Shown here one piece after another: positions 5,162-6,454 of a DNA stretch of 6,454 nt; position 1 is the first letter of the stretch, and each line of letters begins with the position of its first letter. A model generated the notes under the pieces. The model ran no database searches. It had not been told where the DNA came from and saw only the letters and a list, made by a program, of their open reading frames with translations. The stretch is from the NCBI GenBank assembly GCA_934255105.1, contig CAKQNH010000281.1:1-6454 (forward strand). The letters run 5' to 3'. The translations under genes and the position numbers were made by a program. The stretch comes from an uncultured Pirellulaceae bacterium. Its GTDB lineage: Bacteria; Planctomycetota; Planctomycetia; Pirellulales; Pirellulaceae.

Positions 5162-6430
5162 ATGAATCCTCGCTCTAAACTCTCACTGTCCGTATTTGGT
5201 CCAGGCATTTTAGTGGCTGCAACCGGCGTCGGTGCAGGCGATCTGGCGACAGCCACATTCAGCGGCGCCGCTCTAGGCTGTGGCGTGCTGTGGGCAGTTA
5301 TCGTCGGTGCGGGACTGAAGTTCGTGCTCAACGAAGGATTGACGCGTTGGCAGTTGGCGGCGGGTTCGACCCTGATCGAAGGCGTTGCACGCCATGTGTG
5401 GCGACCCGCGCAGTGGGCCTTCATGATCTACTTAGTCGTGTGGAGCTACCTTGTCGCGATGGCCCTCATGAGTGCCTGCGGTGTTGCCATGCATGCGATG
5501 CTGCCGATTTTCGAAAATGCGTCGGACGGCAAGGTCGTGTTCGGCACCGCTCAAAGCCTGCTGGCGTGGCTGTTGGTTTTTTTCGGCGGCTACCGCTTGT
5601 TCGAATTGGTCATGCGAATCTGCATCGGATTGATGTTCGTCGTGGTTTGCCTGACCGCCATTGCCCTGGCTCCTCCCCCATACGAATTATTGGCTGGGAT
5701 ATTCGTCCCCCGCATCCCTAACTGGAATAGCGGCGGACTGGGATGGACCATTGCACTGCTGGGCGGGGTAGGAGGTACGGTTACCGTGCTCTGTTACGGC
5801 TATTGGATTCGCGAAGAGGGCCGAGAGTCACTGACCGATTTGCCCGCATGTCGTTTGGATCTAGCCGTGGGCTACGGCATGACGGCCGTGTTTGGTTTGG
5901 CGATGGTCGTCATCGGTAATCACCTCGGCGATCTAGGGGCGAGTGGAGCTAGCCTGATCGTCAAGATCGCCGATGCGCTACAGAGTCGCGTTGGAAGCAT
6001 GGGCGGCGTTGCACGCTGGGCATTTTTACTCGGTGCATGGGGCGCCGTTTTCAGCAGCCTGTTAGGCGTCTGGCAAAGCGTACCGTACTTATTTAGCGAC
6101 TGTTGGGGATTGTTGCTAAGTGCCAAGGACAACGGCAGCCGACTGGCCCCACCAGCCTCGAATACGGCTATCTATCGTTGGCATTTAGCAGCCATCAGCT
6201 TGGTGCCCATCTCGGGGCTGTTTCTCTTCAATTTCAGTTACGCCATGAAGATCAACGGCATCATAGGAGCAATGTTCATCCCGATGCTGGCCATAGCGCT
6301 CTTGCAGCTAAACGGCAACGCATCGCTAGTCGGAAACAAAAACCGCAACTCGCGCTGGACGACCACACTCCTGCTCGCCACCCTACTCGTATCGCTAATT
6401 GCCGGAGCTTTTCAGCTTCTCGGCAATTAG
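5162..6430 (+). CDS. Nramp-family-related transporter lacking canonical metal-site motifs
   Basis: 422 aa, about 11 membrane helices (near 12-31, 36-56, 86-112, 129-146, 150-170, 194-214, 236-253, 286-306, 342-359, 365-383, 401-419), matching the Nramp/LeuT-type fold and length. Family members move Mn2+, Fe2+ or other divalent ions with protons across the cytoplasmic membrane. Helix 1 begins GPGILVAATGVGAGDLAT (13-30): where Nramp has the metal-binding DPGN there is GAGD (24-27), so the Asp is Gly and the Asn is Asp. Helix 6 has GTVTVLCYGY (205-214) where Nramp has the MPH motif, giving Val-Leu-Cys. Substrate choice therefore cannot be inferred; it may be a distant Nramp-related clade. Start: the ATG at 5162 follows GGA by 9 bases. 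A GTG at 5114 would add 16 polar residues with no visible Shine-Dalgarno. It stands alone, divergent from the hydrolase; only 24 bases follow its stop. Confidence 0.8.
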   Translation: MNPRSKLSLSVFGPGILVAATGVGAGDLATATFSGAALGCGVLWAVIVGAGLKFVLNEGLTRWQLAAGSTLIEGVARHVWRPAQWAFMIYLVVWSYLVAMALMSACGVAMHAMLPIFENASDGKVVFGTAQSLLAWLLVFFGGYRLFELVMRICIGLMFVVVCLTAIALAPPPYELLAGIFVPRIPNWNSGGLGWTIALLGGVGGTVTVLCYGYWIREEGRESLTDLPACRLDLAVGYGMTAVFGLAMVVIGNHLGDLGASGASLIVKIADALQSRVGSMGGVARWAFLLGAWGAVFSSLLGVWQSVPYLFSDCWGLLLSAKDNGSRLAPPASNTAIYRWHLAAISLVPISGLFLFNFSYAMKINGIIGAMFIPMLAIALLQLNGNASLVGNKNRNSRWTTTLLLATLLVSLIAGAFQLLGN

Positions 6431-6454
6431 GAATGAAAGCCCATTGCCTAACTC

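Overview
The window looks like chromosomal DNA of a planctomycete, probably a Pirellulaceae (Rhodopirellula-like) relative. This rests on recognised protein types: a secreted alpha/beta hydrolase with the SFSAGYGA nucleophile elbow, an apparent VTT plus DUF547 fusion and a GAGD-type Nramp relative. It is an inference from family resemblance, not from a marker gene. No rRNA, tRNA, CRISPR array or intact transposase gene was seen.

Layout. (1) Bases 2-1465, plus strand: the 3' part of a large phospholipase D superfamily protein whose start lies off the left edge. Its visible HKD site has lost the catalytic His and Lys. (2) Bases 1466-1875: a convergent gap with a short doubtful ORF and, on the minus strand, a bulged hairpin resembling group II intron domain V. 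(3) Bases 1876-2964, minus strand: a VTT (TVP38/TMEM64, DedA-like) membrane protein. Its C-terminal extension carries an Asp/Asn/Lys tandem-repeat linker, another membrane helix and only the first ~19 residues of what looks like a DUF547 domain. The reading frame stops right beside the intron-like hairpin, which suggests a fusion gene truncated by an insertion or rearrangement. (4) Bases 2965-3284: a non-coding gap holding a 19-bp inverted repeat (18/19 matching) around a 192-base core, like a small non-autonomous element. (5) Bases 3285-3770, minus strand: a small secreted protein of unknown function. (6) Bases 3771-4107: a non-coding gap with three 13-bp tandem units and an 8-bp direct repeat in front of the secreted protein gene. 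(7) Bases 4108-4914, minus strand: a secreted alpha/beta-hydrolase-fold protein. (8) Bases 4915-5161: a divergent promoter region with two small inverted repeats. (9) Bases 5162-6430, plus strand: an Nramp-related transporter lacking the canonical metal-binding motifs DPGN and MPH.

The genes do not form an obvious operon or pathway. Spacings are long, strands alternate, and three gaps hold repeats or mobile-element-like debris. The best reading is an accessory, rearranged stretch of a planctomycete chromosome with unrelated membrane and secreted proteins. I did not find a convincing new multi-gene system. The most interesting points are the truncated VTT-DUF547 fusion beside an intron-like remnant, the small inverted-repeat element, and two proteins (PLD-like and Nramp-like) whose signature catalytic or binding motifs are replaced.
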